Shown one piece after another: positions 10,736 to 22,200 of a DNA stretch of 64,000 nt (positions are counted from its first letter, which is position 1; every line of letters starts with the position of its first letter). The stretch lies in contig NW_004454265.1 in NCBI RefSeq assembly GCF_000283155.1, positions 1,919,786 through 1,983,785 on the forward strand. Direction: 5' to 3'. The translations under genes and the position numbers were made by a program. The notes under the pieces were generated by a model, which worked only from the letters and a program-made list of their open reading frames with translations, had not been told where the DNA came from and did no database searches. The stretch comes from Ceratotherium simum simum. Lineage: Eukaryota; Chordata; Mammalia; Perissodactyla; Rhinocerotidae.

Positions 10736-10797
10736 AAGAGTATTGTGTTTTAAACTCCACTTTTTCATTACTGGTATATAGGAAACTTTTTATTTTC
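10736..10797 (-). mobile_element. L1MB-like copy, antisense, part 3
   Basis: A short continuation of the ORF2 sequence after the ERE ('ggtatataggaaac'). It ends at about 10,797, where unrelated L1 3'UTR-like and inter-ORF sequence begins. Confidence 0.7.
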
Positions 10798-10889
10798 TGG
10801 TAATTTAAAATTTAATGAATACTTACAAGGGTAGCATAAAGAATTACTGTATGCCCTTTACCTATCTTCTTCAATTGTTGACAGTTTGT
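10798..10889 (-). mobile_element. L1 3'UTR-like scrap, antisense
   Basis: About 90 bp with 'aagggtagcataaagaatta', 'ctgtatgccctttacc' and 'cttcaattgttgacag' resembles the 3'UTR of old L1 copies (a related block lies at 25.2 and 61.1 kb). It sits between the L1MB-like copy and L1 inter-ORF sequence, so its origin in the stack is unclear. Confidence 0.45.
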
Positions 10890-12720
10890 TAAACAATTAC
10901 ATCTTTATATAATGTATATCCATTGACATAGTTTTATAGTTAGCTACTTTTTATGCTTTTGTCTTTTAAATTCTATACCAGAATTAAAATTGCTTTACCT
11001 ATCACCATTACAATATTGCAGTATTCTGTATTTATATAATTTACCTTTACTAAGTGAGTTTATATTTTTGTAGCTTTTGTGTTGCTGTGTAGTATCCTTT
11101 CATTTTAACTTGCAGGACTCCCTTGCTCGTCTAGTGGTGATGAACTCTCTCAGGTTTTATTTATTTGGGAACATCTTTATTTCTTCATTTTTGGAGGATT
11201 GTTTTGCTGGTTATAATATTCTTGGTTCGCAGGGTTTTTATTTTTTTTTTTTTTAGTGCTTTGAATATATCATCCCACTCCCCTGTGGCCTGTAAGGTTT
11301 CTTCTGAAGAAACTGATAGTCTTTTGGAAGCTGCCTTGTATGTGATGAGTCTTACTGCTTTCGAGATTCTCTCCTGTCTTTGACTTTTGACAGTTTATTT
11401 AAAATGAGTCTTAGCGTGGGCCTCTTTGGGTTTCCTAGTTGGTGTTTGAACTTCTTGAATTTGGATGTCCATTTCTTTCCTCATATTTGGGATGTTTTCT
11501 TCCATTATTTCTTCAAATAAGCTTTCTGTCCCTTTCTCTCTCATTTCTCATTCTGGAACTTCTTATAAGGCAGATATTGGTCGGCTTATTTGTGTCCCAT
11601 AATTTCCTTAGACTTTTTCCTCTTTTCTCTATTGTTTTTTGTTTTGCTCCTCTGATTTAATAATTTCACAATATCTGTCTTCGAGTTGACTGATTCTTTG
11701 TTTTGCTTGATCAAGTCTGCTGTTTAACCCACTGGTGAATTTTTCAGTTGTTATTGTATTCCTCAGCTCCAGCATTTCTCTTTGTTTCTTTTCTATAGTC
11801 TCTATCTCTTTGTTGATATTCTCATTTTGTTCATGCATTGTTTTTCTAATTTCATTTAGTTGTACATCTGTGTTCTCTTATATATCAATTCATAGATCTC
11901 CGTTTTTTTGGATTGGTTTCTAGAGATTTATTTTGTTACTCTGATTGGGTCTTGTTTCCCTTTTTCTTCATGTGCATTGTAATATTTTGCTGAGTTTATA
12001 CCTTTAAAAAAACAGCCACCTCTCCTAGTCTTTAGGGACTGGCTTCGTACAGGGAAATACCTTCACCAGTCAGTCTAGCTAGAGATTTTGGGGGCTTCTG
12101 AAACCTTTTTCTGGAGGTTGCAGTTTCTCTAGACTAGTGCATGTGATTTCTCATTTTGATGTTTGCCAACTTCTTTATCAGGAGCTTGTGATCTTTGCTC
12201 CCTCTGGTGTGTGTCTGCAATAATCAGGTTCTCTGGTGCTATAAGCAACATGCAGCCCCGCTCTCCTTTGTTGTAGCGAGCCCCAGGCATCCAAAGTATG
12301 CCAACTCCCCATCAGCCCTCGGATTCAGACAAGACATATGCCTTTCTCTCGGGCAGGTCTCCGAAAACCCAGAACACTGGATGCATGTGCCACTCTTCTC
12401 CCTCTTTCCCTGGGTAGAAATGTCAAGTTAGGCTCCTCCTTCTGGTTGTACTGAGCTCCTTTGGCCACTTTGTGCTGCACCACAGGTTCTCTGGTTCCCC
12501 AGCAAGCCGCTGCCTTTCTCCCTTGCTTTCAGCAGATCCCAGTCATCCCAGCTATCCTGGTTTGTTAGTGTTCCAAATCAGGAAAGACAGGAACCAGCCC
12601 CTTGGGTAGCCCTCTAAAAAGCTGGAATGTTGGACGCATGTTCCACTTTTCTCTACCCTCACAGTCTCCAAAGGAGAAGCTGCGAGCTAAGCTGAGCTGT
12701 GCCAGCTTTGGGAAGGGGGT
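10890..12720 (-). mobile_element. L1 5' half: inter-ORF spacer, ORF1, 5'UTR, antisense
   Basis: Read on the minus strand from 12,720 downward: a GC-richer 5'UTR (about 12,720-12,000, with 'ggttctctggtgctataagc' on the + strand), ORF1 with its coiled coil (about 11,990-11,200), then the inter-ORF spacer to about 10,890. The 5' end at 'gggaaggggg' fits an L1 start. ORF2 is missing here. It could be the other half of the L1 at 660-5,477, because the two share only about 40 bp of consensus overlap. Confidence 0.8.
11629..11838 (-). pseudogene. L1 ORF1 coiled-coil remnant
   Basis: This 69-residue minus-strand frame is rich in Glu, Gln, Lys and heptad-spaced Leu/Ile (ETIEKKQREMLELRNTI; SRLDQAKQRISQLEDRYCEI). 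This is the pattern of the L1 ORF1p coiled-coil trimerisation region just before the RRM. ORF1p is the RNA-binding chaperone of the L1 particle. Full ORF1p is about 340 residues, so only a fragment is open. Confidence 0.8.
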
Positions 12721-13090
12721 TAATTGAATCAATAGAACAGGAGAATTGACGTTTACATAACAAATTGAGTCTTCTAATCTGCGAACATGTTCTCTCTCAC
12801 CATTATTTGGATTTTCTTTATTTTTCCTATAATATTTTATAGTTTTCAGTGTTGCAGTCTTGCATATCTTTTGCTAAATTTATTTTTGATTTTTCTATTG
12901 AAAAAGGAATTATTTTTAAATTTCATTTTCCAATAATTTGTTGCCAATATATAGAAATATAATTGACAACATATTATATATTTCGTGTATTATACGTTTT
13001 GCACAATGTATATTTTATATATTTTTGTATATTTATTTCAAATGTTATAACCTTGCTACTTTTATTAGTTCTAGTAGATATATATATATA

Positions 13091-13340
13091 TTTTTTTTTT
13101 TTGATGAGGAAGATTAAAACCCTGAGCTAACATCTGTTGCCAGTCCTCCTCTTTTGCTGAGGAAGATTGGCCCTGGGCTAACATCTGTACCCATCTTCCT
13201 CTACTTTATATGGGATGCCTGCCCCAGAATGGCTTGAGAAGTGGTGCATAGGTCCAAGACTGGGATCTGAACCTGTGAATCCCGGACCGCTGAAGCAGAG
13301 TGCTCGAACTTAACCACTATGCCACCAGGCTAGCCCCTTT
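13091..13340 (-). mobile_element. ERE SINE, body-II type, antisense
   Basis: Antisense ERE after (TA)n and poly-T, with two cttcctc/gagctaacatctg units and a diverged head ending ccaggctagcccc. The short TSD agtagatat is at 13,073-13,081 and 13,341-13,349. Many head CpGs have decayed to TG or CA, indicating some age. Confidence 0.9.
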
Positions 13341-13536
13341 AGTAGATATTTTGAGTATGCCTTAGGATTTTCTGTGAAAACAATCATTTTACCTGAAAAT
13401 TGAGACTGTTTTACTTCTCTTCTTTAAACTCTATGCCATCTTTTCAGTTTCTTGGCTCATTGCATTGTCTAGGATTTCCAGTTCAATGTTGAAGAAAAGT
13501 GGTGAGACTGAGCATCTTTGCCATTTCCCCTATCTT

Positions 13537-13757
13537 TTTTTTTTTTTTTTTTAAAGATTTTATTTTTATTTTTATTTATTTTTTCCCCCCAAAGCCCCAG
13601 TAGACAGTTGTGTGTCATAGCTGCACATCCTTCTAGTTGCTGCATGCGGGACGTGGCCTCAGCGTGGCTGGAGAAGCAGCGCGTCGGTGCGAGCCCGGGA
13701 TCCGAACCCGGGTCGCCAGCAGTGGAGCGCGCTCACTTAACCACTAAGCCACGGGGC
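13537..13757 (-). mobile_element. ERE SINE, body-I type, perfect 16-bp TSD
   Basis: Antisense ERE: poly-T and tttta-rich tail, ccccaaagccccagtagaca body, then a CpG-rich head. The TSD ccatttcccctatctt is perfect at 13,521-13,536 and 13,758-13,773. The head is clipped, ending acgggg instead of the full ggggccggcccc. Confidence 0.95.
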
Positions 13758-13973
13758 CCATTTCCCCTATCTTAGGAGGAAAGTATTCAGTCTTTCACCC
13801 TCAAATTTGATATTAGCTGTAGGTTCTTTGTGACTGCCCTTTATAAAACTGAAAAAGAACCTTTCTTGTTTGCTCAGAATGTTTTAAGCAATAGTGGGTG
13901 TTGATTTTCATCAAATGCTTTTTCTTATCTATTGAGATGATTGTGGTTTATTTTCTAATAAATTTTCATCTCT

Positions 13974-14210
13974 CTCTTTTTTTTTTTTTTGTGAGGAAGA
14001 TCAGCCCTGAGCTAACATCCATGCCAATTTTCTTTTTTGCTGAGGAAGACTGGCCCTGAGCTAACATCTGTGCCCGTCTTCTTCCACTTTATATGGGACG
14101 CTGCCACAGCATGGCCTGACAAGCGGCGCCTTGGTGTGCGCCAGGATCCGAACCCGGGCCGCCAGCAGCGGAGTGTGCACACTTAACTGCTACACCCCTG
14201 GACCAGCCCC
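13974..14210 (-). mobile_element. ERE SINE, body-II type, antisense
   Basis: Antisense ERE with poly-T, two body-II units, the cacagcatggcctgacaagc block and a head ending ggaccagcccc. The TSD matches 13 of 14: aaattttcatctct at 13,960-13,973 and aaattttcacctct at 14,211-14,224. Confidence 0.93.
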
Positions 14211-14488
14211 AAATTTTCACCTCTTTTTGTTCTCACGCCTCTCTTGATTTGTTTTCTAACTTTTCTAGTCACTTCTATGTTTTGAAGACTCCACAGTCAG
14301 CTTGATTTTCTTTTTATTGCCTCACATGGAGCTAAAATAATGCTATATATTACACTATATCCAAGAACCCATTGAGTGTATCTGGCGTTCAGGTTTTTTA
14401 CAGATTTAGTCACGAGCTAGGCATTCCCAGATGAATATTTCCTAGTGTTCTTGACTCTCTGGGCTCTTTAGCATGAATCTTTTTTCTT

Positions 14489-14735
14489 TTTCTTTTTTTT
14501 TTTGTGAGAAAGATTAGCCCTGAACTAACATCCGTTGCTAATCCTCCTCTTTTTGCTGAGGAAGATTGGCCCTGGGCTAACATCTGTGCCCATGTTCCTC
14601 TACTTTATATGGGATGCCCCCACAGCATGGCTTGACAAGTTATACGTTGGTTTTTGCCTGAGATCTGAACCTGTGAACCCCGGGCTGCTGAAGCAGAGCC
14701 TGCAAACTTAACTGCTGTGCCACCGGGCTTGCGCC
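14489..14735 (-). mobile_element. ERE SINE, body-II type, perfect 17-bp TSD
   Basis: Antisense ERE with two body-II units and a diverged head. The TSD catgaatcttttttctt is perfect at 14,472-14,488 and 14,736-14,752. It lies in otherwise single-copy DNA, so it should be a usable presence/absence marker. Confidence 0.94.
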
Positions 14736-14752
14736 CATGAATCTTTTTTCTT

Positions 14753-15235
14753 AATAGACATGTGTTTTGATTTTGATTCAAGAAGTCATATTGAAGACTT
14801 TTGGTGTGACGTGAGGTGATCATTGACTCAGGTGATTTCTTAAAATGGTGCATCCTCTTAGTACATATGTATGAGCATAATATATATTCTCAATAGCAAC
14901 TTACAATAATAATAATATTTTGAAATTTCATTTATTGATGTTAGATTTTCCGAGAGTAATTATAAATCTATTTATAAAATAGATGATATTTATCTCATTT
15001 ATATAGCAGTTATTTTATATTGACTATTTTGGCTGTATTTTATAAACACAAGGAATGGTATTTGAAATTAGCCATTTCTTTAATGAATAGTTTTGTTTCA
15101 TTTCCTGTTTTTCTCCTTCATGCTGCAAATATGTTTGTGTACATAGATATTGACACATTATTCTATCTCCAGACTTGGAGAGTTAACATAAATTTGAAGA
15201 AATTAATGAATTCTAAAATGTATTTTTCCTGTTTC
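14753..15235. other. Single-copy AT-rich stretch, no gene seen
   Basis: AT-rich DNA with one unremarkable open frame (15,020-15,268) of 82 residues that runs into the ERE poly-T. It has no recognisable domain and no codon or splice evidence. I see nothing functional here. Confidence 0.5.
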
Positions 15236-15250
15236 ATAAAGTATAATTTT

Positions 15251-15498
15251 TTTTTTTTTTTTTGGTGAGGAAGATTAGCCCTGAGCTAACATCTGTTGCC
15301 AATCCTCCTCTTTTTGCTGAGAAACAGTAGCCCTGGGCTAACATCTGTGCCCACCTTCCCCTACTTTATATGTGGGATGCCTGCCACAGCATGGCTTGAT
15401 CAGCAGTGTGTAGGTCCGAGCCTGGGATCCAAACCTGCAAACCCTGGGCCGCCGAAGTGGAGCTCAAAAACTTAACCACTACGTCACCAGGCTGGCCC
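15251..15498 (-). mobile_element. ERE SINE, body-II type, antisense
   Basis: Antisense ERE with long poly-T, two body-II units and a head ending ccaggctggcccc. The flanks (ataaagtataatttt upstream, atcaagtgtaatgtttt downstream) form a poor TSD with several mismatches. It is the last ERE before a stretch of about 12 kb without any. Confidence 0.9.
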
Positions 15499-18400
15499 CA
15501 ATCAAGTGTAATGTTTTAATTGCCCTATCTCTGTGATTTCTTTTCCTTGTAATGCTATACAGGTTTCTATTCACAAGAAGCATTTAGACTAAGTGGGATG
15601 ATAAGACAAGCATACTGTGTGTGCACACGCTGGGACACTCATACACAGAGGAGACAAACACTGAATGAGACAGTTTAAACCCACTAATTGACTTTTGTAG
15701 ACTGCAAGTGTGAAAGGTGTTAGGGAAGAGGTTGATTATTGTATATTAGAGAAAATTAGGAAAATTTTCATTAAGAACATGGTATTATAAGTAGAACAAG
15801 TAAGAAATATTTATTAATTGGAGAGAGAATGTAACGTGATTTCTGAAAATGTATTTATCTAATAAAATAGTGTATTGAAAGTATTTTGTAAATTTAGAGT
15901 CCAGTAAAAAGTTAGATTTTTAAAAAAAATCATTTTAATTATTATTTCTGCGTATTATGTCCTCCAATATACTTGTGAGTTTGCTTCTGTTTTGTCATAT
16001 ATTACTAGTTTAACAGATTTTAAATACATGTTTCATTCTCATTTTCTCCATGCCTTGATTATCTGTTTAAGGAACAAAGGATAGCATTTCTGATGTTCTA
16101 ACTTTTTCTGGTGTCATTTTCAGAGTATTAAGGAGCAAGATTTACCTTATTTTAACAATGTAGTATTATCATGTTATTTCTTCAACCTGAATAATGCTGA
16201 TTGTTTTGTTTCATATAAAAATTAGATTAGCCTCTTTAAAATTGTAAGATTACGCTTCATATAAAAGTGATCAAACAAATGATCCCTATTCACATAATAA
16301 AATGTAGTAAATGTCTGGGAATCCCAGTTAATTCTTTCCTGGGTGATCTATCATTTTCTTGTTTTTGTAATGTTTTCCCCCTTCTCGTGTACCGCCTGCA
16401 TTGCTCTGTTGAAATTTATAGATATTTTCTAATCAATAAATGAAATCAGAGCTCCTTCAGAATTCATTAATTATAATCTTTTGATTTGTCCACGAACTAA
16501 AAGGAATCATTGGTGGCTCCATTAGAAAACTGTTGAATGTATAAGCCCTGTATGCTGAGGTTAGCTTAGATCTAGACTTAAATGTGAGTTTTGTGCTTGG
16601 AAATCCTATAGTTTGAAAATGAGTAGAGTTTGACTTCTGGAATATATGGATATCTAGAAAATAGACGATGAGAAAAGATGAAAATCTGTTCAAGGAAAAT
16701 ATATGAGTTTTACATTTATTCTTTCTCATTTCCATTTTGATTTTTTTGGTGAACATATTAAATATCCCTTTCATATACAAATATAAGGTGAAAACTAATT
16801 CATTGTTTAAAGTTTAAACTGCCTGTGAAACAGTTACTGGATTTTAAGTTGGGGAGCACTTGAATAGAAACGTTTTAACATCTCATTATGAAATTATAGA
16901 AGTGACCCAAATAGTAGATTTTATATTTTTATTTTATTTTTTAATTAACCCATTGATCTTTATTTTGTCTTATATCTGAAAATAAGAACAAAATGCGTGC
17001 TTATAGAGCAATTATTTTATCGAGGACATATCTTAAAAGTCAAGAAGTGAAGCTGCTTGGTAATGCTATAAATTTGAAGCTGTCCTACAGCAAGATAGTA
17101 CAATGCAAATATGACTTAATAAGATCACAAACTGAATTTCAGTGAAACAACCAAGATTTACATTAAATTAGGAATTTTAAAACTGATTTAGTTTGTTTTA
17201 CTGAGCATTTGCTTAATAACATTTTGCCTTCTTGCAATCTTTTTAAAGACAATAATTCGTCTGTGAAATGCAGGCACATCTTCAGTAGAAAAATTGAAAG
17301 CAACAGCTCACTTTCTGAAACCACACATATAGCGATATAAAGAAATATTTCAGCTCTACAAAATTTAATAAATCATCCCATTTCCTAATTTGATCATATT
17401 AGATGCTGATGTGGAAGAAGCATTTCAAATACCATCTCCTCATTAATATACATCAGTCTAGGGAATAGAATGGAATACTTATGCAGAGATGTCACAGTTA
17501 CTGTTTCTTAGTTTACTAAGTGGAACAGGTTGATGTGATACTGGGTGCTATTTGTCAATGTCTTGTTAAAATGGTTTGGGTCGAGTTATGGAGTCCAGGA
17601 AGACGGCGGCTGATAAATCAAAAGTGGATTGAGTGGACAGGAGGCAGTGATTGATACCGTGACAGGATATGAAGAAAGGAACCTTGATACAAGCATGCGT
17701 GATATTGAATATGAGAAGGAAAATGGCCCTGGAGTATGGATATTATTCAAGGAAATGAGAATAATAATATCAGCCTGAAAATATTGCTGGGCGAAGATTA
17801 GGATAGTGCGTATTAGAGCATAATACTTTGTTAGAATGGTAAGGGTGAAGTTATATAAAAATTTATGTGAGAATATTTTAACCTATGTCTGAAGTCTCTT
17901 TAATGATTATTTATTGTTGAAGGTAGTTTTAACCTTGTTTTTCCAGACTAGTTCTTAAACCATTTGTTTGTAAACATCCTAACTCCCAATAAAATTAAAA
18001 CATTTTTTTTAAGATTATTTTAGAGAGCGTTTGCCTTCAGATCTTAATTTTATAGAACTGCATATTCATAGACTCAACTTGTATGTATAAATAGTATTTT
18101 CTATCAGTTGGTTTTGACTTATAAAGTTATATTGTTAACCTTAAGCGAAAAATCTGCATTGCACAGTTTTAGATTAGTCATTTTGAATGGCAAATGAAAG
18201 ATCCCTGACAGACGAGCCATTGCACAAAGATCAAGGCTATGTATACTGAATTTTCTTTTACTGAATTATCAGTGAAATATTAGTTGATGTCGGGGATTTC
18301 TTGGTGGGAATCTTTTGATTAGTCTGACTTTTGTTCTTGACAGTGTATAAGTAGGAGGAACTTTCTTTTGCTTCCTCACTGGAAGAGTTCTATATCCAAC

Positions 18401-18730
18401 ACTGGCAAAATAAGAGGTTTTTTGGAATGGTCTTGACTTAAGGGCATTTCCTTGGAAGGCCTTCTCTGTCCGCCCAAACATGGGTACATTCTTCCGTCAC
18501 ACACATTACTCACAGCTCATAAACCAGGGGATTTTAGCAAGCATGCTAAAGCTGATCCTAGTTACTGTTATAGGAACATGGGTATGCATTCAGTCTTATT
18601 AATTTTCAACTTATGGATTGAGCTTTAAGCTCAATAATAATCACTTCTCACTTGTTCTCATTTCTATCATGGAGAACCTGAGTTGCAATTATGGGAGGTA
18701 ACATTAAAGACAAATTAGAAATAGCATAGA
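15499..18730. other. Single-copy, repeat-poor region
   Basis: AT-rich DNA without young repeats. Short open frames occur (for example 16,457-16,780 and 18,269-18,481, minus strand), but none shows a recognisable domain, and the AT-rich composition explains them. The 17,140-17,560 part lacks simple sequence and has a varied composition that could reflect constraint, but this cannot be judged from one genome. Confidence 0.5.
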
Positions 18731-18734
18731 AAAA

Positions 18735-18835
18735 GTTCTGGATGAGCCTTTCTGAATCTCAGTGTCCTCGTCTATAAGATGAGTATTGAACTAATTCTAG
18801 CTCTAACTCTGTTTCTAAACTGTATGAGAATAAGT
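18735..18835 (+). repeat. MIR-like SINE fragment
   Basis: About 100 bp with 'ctgaatctcagtgtcctcgt' and 'ctataagatgagtattgaac' resembles the central-to-3' part of an old MIR ('cctcagtttcctcatctgtaaaatg' type). It is strongly diverged. Confidence 0.45.
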
Positions 18836-19184
18836 TTCATGATGTATAGTCATTTAAACCAAAAGTATTTTTTAAATCATTTTTCACTTTTGACTTTTTT
18901 TTAAACTAATGGATGTGCCTGCTGTTTTGCCATGTTACCATGATCCAAAAGAATAAAAAAAAACCCTCAAGGAACTGAGCATTTACTCACGTTGACATTA
19001 TGGCCCACTTGGTCAGCTTCTACCTGCTTCTCTGCAGAGCTCTGGTTTGCTCTGATTTCCTACAGACCTTTATTCTTTGTGCATTTGTGCTGGGAATGCT
19101 CTTATGTGAGTTTTTGCTTATCTGATTGATAACTTTCAGAGGTGGCTGTGAGGCCCTAGAGAGGTATGGATGTAGAATTTTTAG

Positions 19185-19290
19185 GGCTAGCAGGTTATTT
19201 TAGACTATTCCTTTTAGATGAGAAAACTGAGCCTAGAAAAGGTAATCCCAAGGTAAACAAGTAGTAGCAGCAGAAATGGTCCCCTAGGTG
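19185..19290 (-). repeat. MIR SINE fragment, antisense
   Basis: 'agatgagaaaactgagcct' followed by 'agaaaaggtaatcccaaggt' and an 'agtagtagcagcagaaatgg' segment is the reverse-complement MIR core region, an ancient mammalian tRNA-derived SINE. Confidence 0.65.
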
Positions 19291-22200
19291 CGTGGTGATT
19301 TTATGGCTTCTCTTTTTACAAGATGGTTTTTTTCCCCTTCCAATTTTTAAATCGGTGTAGATCATGCAGAATCAATAGAGGAAGTGAGAAAATTCTGGAG
19401 GAGCAAAGCTGGGCAATGTTGTTCTTGGACACATAGTCTGAAAGTGAGCTGTCTGCTTGGGGATAATAAATTCAGTGTAAAATGAACATTGCACATAAGT
19501 ACAAGGGGTTATCAATTTGTTTTAAAAATCTGCTGTATTCCTGTAAAGAGACAGTTAAATAAATGTTTGTGTCTGTTGTTTCTTTATTTCCGTTAGGGAG
19601 TGCATGTTTATAAAATTTATCTAAAATAAAGATGAATCCCAGACTATGAGTCTAACCATGGATGCAGTAAGCTTTTATTCAGGTCACTATTTATTTTTAT
19701 TAATATGCTCTTGACTGGAACCAGCAGCAGTTTTACATTTACGTTCGAAACAGAAGGATTTTTAATTATTAATCCTATAGAATTAATGAGCTCATTTTAA
19801 AAACAGGGTACACCCCCCCCCCCACTTTTCTGTCAAGTTGCTTTCTAATTAGGATTTTCTAGGTTTATAACATATAATCTAAACTGGGCAAAAGGTGAAC
19901 TGTTAAGTATTAGTCATGAAATTCTCACATTTTTGAATACAAGAGTCAGTGATTTACATTGAATGAAAGATTTTATGTAGCTCTGTAGTATTGGGCTGAT
20001 TAAATAAATGAATGCTATCCTTTTTGATACTTTGCTTTAAGATGATGCCCGTTCAGTTTTCAGGTTATTTTAAATCACTTTTAATACTTTCACTTCAAAA
20101 TTTGTTGTTTAGGTCACAAGAAGTACAATAAAAATTAATTAGTTGGCTTAACCTTCAAAAATTAGTAGATTAAGAATACCCAAACTCTTAGTTGGCATAA
20201 AAACTATATTCTCTAATGACAGAGTAAAGAGTTTTTCACAGACATTTCTTCTCAGCTTTTTAACTGCAGTGCCATTCTAGTTCTTCTGTTTCTGACTCAC
20301 ATTGCAGCACCTTGCTGCCCAGCTAAAATCAGGGACAGATTTCCACCCAGGATGGCAGCTACATCATGGGGAACCCTGTCTGAGGAGTCCTGAATTGACT
20401 GAATGGACCCATTATCTCTTAGCCAAGTTATGGCTACTTTTCTGGTTTTTAGCCAAGTTTCACTGTTGTGCAGAGTGGGGTCATGACTCTAAATCAGCTG
20501 AGTGGATGATATGTCCATTTTGATTTTCCATTGCTCCTCTTCACTGGTATAGATAACCGGAAATTGACTGTACTCCTGTATGCAATATTTACCACAGTGT
20601 CAAGTTCAAGACATTCAGTACATGCTTTTGGTTGAGGTGATTTCATTATGGCAGTGGCTGAATTTCTTGCTATTTTTTGTGCCTCATATACAGCAGAGCA
20701 ACAGAGAAAAATCTGGAGAATGCTTTGTGTGGAATGCTTTGTTTCCTGGGCAGACCAGGCCAGAATTTACCATGGTGGCTTGTCACAGGTACTACTATCA
20801 GTGTAATAACTGCCAACATAATTTTTGGGTGGCCCTTGAATGTCGGCAGACATTTAAACTAGTCCTTGCTCTAGAAGAGCTTATTGTCATAAGATTTCCT
20901 TTTTGATTTTTCCCTATATCTTTGCCTACTTATTCTTTTACATTGTTATGGTATAACCAAAGATAGAAAATAATATTTCCCATATCCCATGACATGTGTA
21001 GGTGGATAAGGATAATTTATTGAGAATGAGATTAATTATTTCCCCCTACACATTCCTATGAAATTGCAGAATTATGGAATCTTGCCAAAAAAATTGACGA
21101 TTACTTAAAATACCAAAGTAATTTAAAAGTAGGTATCACTGTTGTATGTTTTTATAATGGTGTTGATTATAAGTAAAGGAGTCCTTAATTATACCCTTTA
21201 CTTTTATTTTGTTTCTTCTGTATTTCACTCATTGCTTGGTGAGGAAGGATCTAGGATATGTATTTATAAATTTGTTTCTTAAAAGATCATCATATTTTTT
21301 TATAGAAACAGTGCTTAATATTTGATGACATTTTGTTCTAGAGCTTACTATCTATATTTTTTGAGAATTTGTATTTTATTTTCATAAGCATGTTTATCTT
21401 GTGGGTGCTGTAAGCTTTACAACTTACAACTACAACAGGAAGTGCAAATAATACCATCTGTAACCTCGTGTTAAATTAGGTGTTCCTGATAGTGGTAAAC
21501 TTCAGTAATTCCTTGTGGGTTTTTATTAATACTTAGAATAAACTTTGCATTCACAGAGATTAAATATGAAATTAATATGTAAAGATATTTTTGCCAAATC
21601 CAATTAGTCTTTATTTTTAAAGTTAAGTATGGGAAGGACATTTAGCACTCTAATCTTTCTCCCATAAATTTTTGTTGAAATATATAATGTTTTTTCCTCA
21701 TAGGATTATTGTGACAAGAAATAAAGAAAGAACTTTTGGGCATTATCTACTCTATAAATTATTTCATTTTATTTTCTTCCCCAATCTAGATTTTTTAGAG
21801 TTCCATTGGTTCTGTTATTCTATTTTTTGTGAAATAATCTATGTTCACACTCTATTACTACCTCTTGTCATTGGAATCTATGTATTTTGTGCCAGTTAAC
21901 TTTCAGCATTATTTCCAGGCTGAAGATTCCAAAGTTTTATAGTTCACCTTCATATGAAAGGCCTCACCCCTTATCTTCCTAATAATTCTATTTTCACTTA
22001 CATGCGTTGTCTGGCTCTTTTCAAAAGATGGTTTTGTACAAAATAGACTTAGGTGGTATTTTCTTTTCTGTTTCCAATATGCTTCTCTGTTAATGGCCAC
22101 TATTATAGTTGGCCTTTCTGACTGTAACAGCACATTGGAAATGTTACTCTTCAGGAAACAGTGTATAATGACTACCAGATCTCTTTCCAGATTTCTCTTA

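Larger units (their letters stand above)
12735..14235 (-). mobile_element. Old L1 ORF2 fragment, antisense
   Basis: Decayed antisense L1 ORF2 lies around three EREs. Cues include 'ttttatagttttcagtgt' (12,840), 'ccttaggattttctgtg' (13,362), 'ttccagttcaatgttgaa' (13,478) and 'tcatcaaatgctttttctta' (13,908). No protein frame of note survives. It is separate from the 5'UTR-bearing copy that ends at 12,720. Confidence 0.65.
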
